From Spirochaeta sp. (GTDB lineage: Bacteria > Spirochaetota > Spirochaetia > Spirochaetales_E > Spirochaetaceae_B), in NCBI GenBank assembly GCA_030590585.1, contig JAUUYD010000156.1, positions 1 to 6,106 of the forward strand: 6,106 bases of DNA, given 5' to 3'. A program made the position numbers and the translations under genes. Positions 5,284-6,106 of this stretch are shown piece by piece (position 1 is the stretch's first letter; each line of letters opens with the position of its first letter). The notes under the pieces were generated by a model. It was not told the origin of the DNA. It worked only from the letters and a program-made list of their open reading frames with translations, and did not search any database.

Positions 5284-5299
5284 GTCCTGCTGAGCGTAA
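5284..5299 (+). repeat. Direct repeat 2, copy of tRNA-Arg 3' end
   Basis: Sixteen bases identical to 5106-5121, the 3' acceptor region of tRNA-Arg plus the next base, 178 bases downstream of the original. The T-loop part further left is recognisable but diverged, so this copy looks older than the one after tRNA-Pro. Confidence 0.85.
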
Positions 5300-5305
5300 C
5301 AAGGT

Positions 5306-5959
5306 TCATCTCCGGCCCTTCTTTTTCACCCCGGCTCTCTGAGGGCGGATAGTGAGATCGGTTATTACGCCTTCCGACTGTAAAACTGTCAGTACCGCCT
5401 GGGCTGCATCTTCGGGATTTAGATAACAGGAAGGTTCATCTGAAGGTCCAAAGGTCAGATTATTAAAAAATGCTGTGTTAGTAATATCCGGATTGATTGA
5501 AGAGACCCTCACCCCGGATTTTCTTAATTCTTCAAACAACGACAGGGAAAAATCTCTTAAACCCGATTTTGTTGCCGTATAAAGCGCTGAGAATTTCGAA
5601 TGACGCGTTGCCTCGATAGAACTGATATTGATGATATGACCGTTGGTTTTCTTCAATGATCGCAGGCATAGATTCACCAGGATTATAGGGGCGGTGAGAT
5701 TCACCTCTACCATTTGCTGAATCTGTAATACAGGGATCTCTTCGTGGGGGCGGAAAATACCGAAGCCGGCACAGTTGATAAGAACATCAATATCATTATT
5801 TTCGAGGATTCTCCTCACTTCCGACTCAAGAGATTTTATATCCTCCAGCCTGCTTTTAAGTGGGAAAACACGATAATCCGAGGCCTCCAATACATTGGTA
5901 ATCGCGGAACCGATACCCCCGGTACTACCGCTGAGAATGACATTTTTCAGTTTTTTCAC
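5306..5959 (-). CDS. Short-chain dehydrogenase/reductase (SDR family)
   Basis: This is an NAD(P)-dependent oxidoreductase with a single Rossmann domain of 217 residues, somewhat shorter than the usual 230-280. From the GTG at 5959, residues 5-17 hold the first strand and the glycine motif GSTGGIG, NCAG is at 62-65, and the catalytic tetrad is N87, S114, Y127 and K131 (YxxxK within LYTATKSG). The usual PG after strand 6 reads PD (INPDITNT), and the C-terminus is a basic tail, KKKGRR. GTG 5959 has AAGGGGA six bases upstream and gives the standard VKKLKNVILSGS start; a TTG at 5983 would lack this. The substrate cannot be told from sequence. Its start overlaps an apparent upstream gene by 35 bases. 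It ends 7 bases from element B. Confidence 0.93.
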   Translation of the reverse strand: MKKLKNVILSGSTGGIGSAITNVLEASDYRVFPLKSRLEDIKSLESEVRRILENNDIDVLINCAGFGIFRPHEEIPVLQIQQMVEVNLTAPIILVNLCLRSLKKTNGHIINISSIEATRHSKFSALYTATKSGLRDFSLSLFEELRKSGVRVSSINPDITNTAFFNNLTFGPSDEPSCYLNPEDAAQAVLTVLQSEGVITDLTIRPQRAGVKKKGRR

Positions 5960-6106
5960 GAATTTTCCCCTTGTAATGACCAATCATGGCGGTTTCAAAT
6001 TCTTCATTGTCGGAGTATTCATACCCGAAGACATCAGTCCATAAACCGGCATCTTCCATGCACATGTAAAAAAAGACCCGGTTATGCCAGTTTGAGAAAG
6101 AGTCAT
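5925..6106 (-). CDS. 3' end of an unidentified gene (truncated by the window edge)
   Basis: One minus-strand frame is open from the window edge to a TAG at 5925-5927, giving about 60 residues: DSFSNWHNRVFFYMCMEDAG, then LWTDVFGYEYSDNEEFETAM and a charged tail IGHYKGKIREKTEK. The mix of aromatic and acidic residues looks like real coding sequence, and no other gene accounts for 5984-6106. The 35-base overlap with the dehydrogenase start is longer than usual but possible. I do not recognise a family. A second minus frame is also open from 6106 to a TGA just before the dehydrogenase but reads less like a protein. Confidence 0.5.
   Translation of the reverse strand, partial: DSFSNWHNRVFFYMCMEDAGLWTDVFGYEYSDNEEFETAMIGHYKGKIREKTEKCHSQR

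Larger units (their letters stand above)
5159..5299 (+). ncRNA. Candidate structured RNA element B (tRNA-Arg-linked homologue of element A)
   Basis: The same layout as element A: hairpin 0, GCGC (5190-5193) and GCGC (5205-5208) around an 11-base loop ending TTGGA; hairpin 1, CCGAC-AGGAT-GTCGG (5212-5226); a linker (5236-5252) matching that of element A at 15 of 17 bases; hairpin 2, a 9-bp stem (5251-5273, one G-T pair, overlapping the linker end) around AGGAA; then CTGAAGGG and a copy of the tRNA-Arg 3' end. The hairpin stems differ from those of A by paired changes while the loops are kept, which points to selection on RNA structure. Unlike A it lies beyond a terminator and has no convincing promoter, so its expression is unclear. 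It abuts the 3' end of the minus-strand dehydrogenase gene. Confidence 0.65.

Overview
The window is a gene-dense stretch of a mid-GC bacterial chromosome. It carries ordinary housekeeping genes: ribosomal protein L28, a class 1B dihydroorotate dehydrogenase pair, endonuclease III and two tRNAs without an encoded CCA. The style and several lineage-type hypothetical proteins would suit a spirochaete, but that is an impression; nothing here fixes the phylum.

Layout: (1) 101-1186, minus strand: rpmB (zinc-ribbon L28), preceded by a gene for a probably degenerate nucleotidyltransferase-like protein. (2) 1235-4019, plus strand: a compact likely operon of a hypothetical protein with a possible degenerate 2H-phosphoesterase layout, a DtxR/MntR-family metalloregulator, pyrK and pyrD; the last three overlap by 4 and 7 nt. 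(3) 3994-4680, minus strand: nth, overlapping the end of pyrD tail to tail. (4) 4740-5154, plus strand: a tRNA operon with a good sigma-70-type promoter, tRNA-Pro(TGG), a structured spacer, tRNA-Arg(TCT) and a strong terminator. (5) 5159-5299: a second copy of the structured element. (6) 5306-6106, minus strand: a short-chain dehydrogenase and the 3' end of an upstream gene.

The most striking part is the pair of related non-coding elements, one downstream of each tRNA. Each has three hairpins in the same order. The last two carry pentaloops AGGAT or AGGAA closed by stems that change in sequence but keep pairing, joined by a nearly identical 17-nt GGA-rich linker. Each element ends in a copy of the 3' end of the tRNA just upstream of it (23 nt exact for Pro, 16 nt exact for Arg). 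All four pentaloop hairpins contain CAGGATG or CAGGAAG, which fits the CAGGA(U/C/A)G repeat of CsrB-type RNAs that sequester CsrA. I infer a tRNA-linked family of small RNAs or repeats that may bind CsrA. The Pro element lies inside the tRNA transcript and could be released by tRNA processing enzymes.

A second theme is metal and pyrimidine metabolism. A metal-sensing repressor is translationally coupled to the iron-sulfur subunit PyrK, suggesting that respiratory or NAD-linked orotate synthesis may be tied to iron or manganese status.
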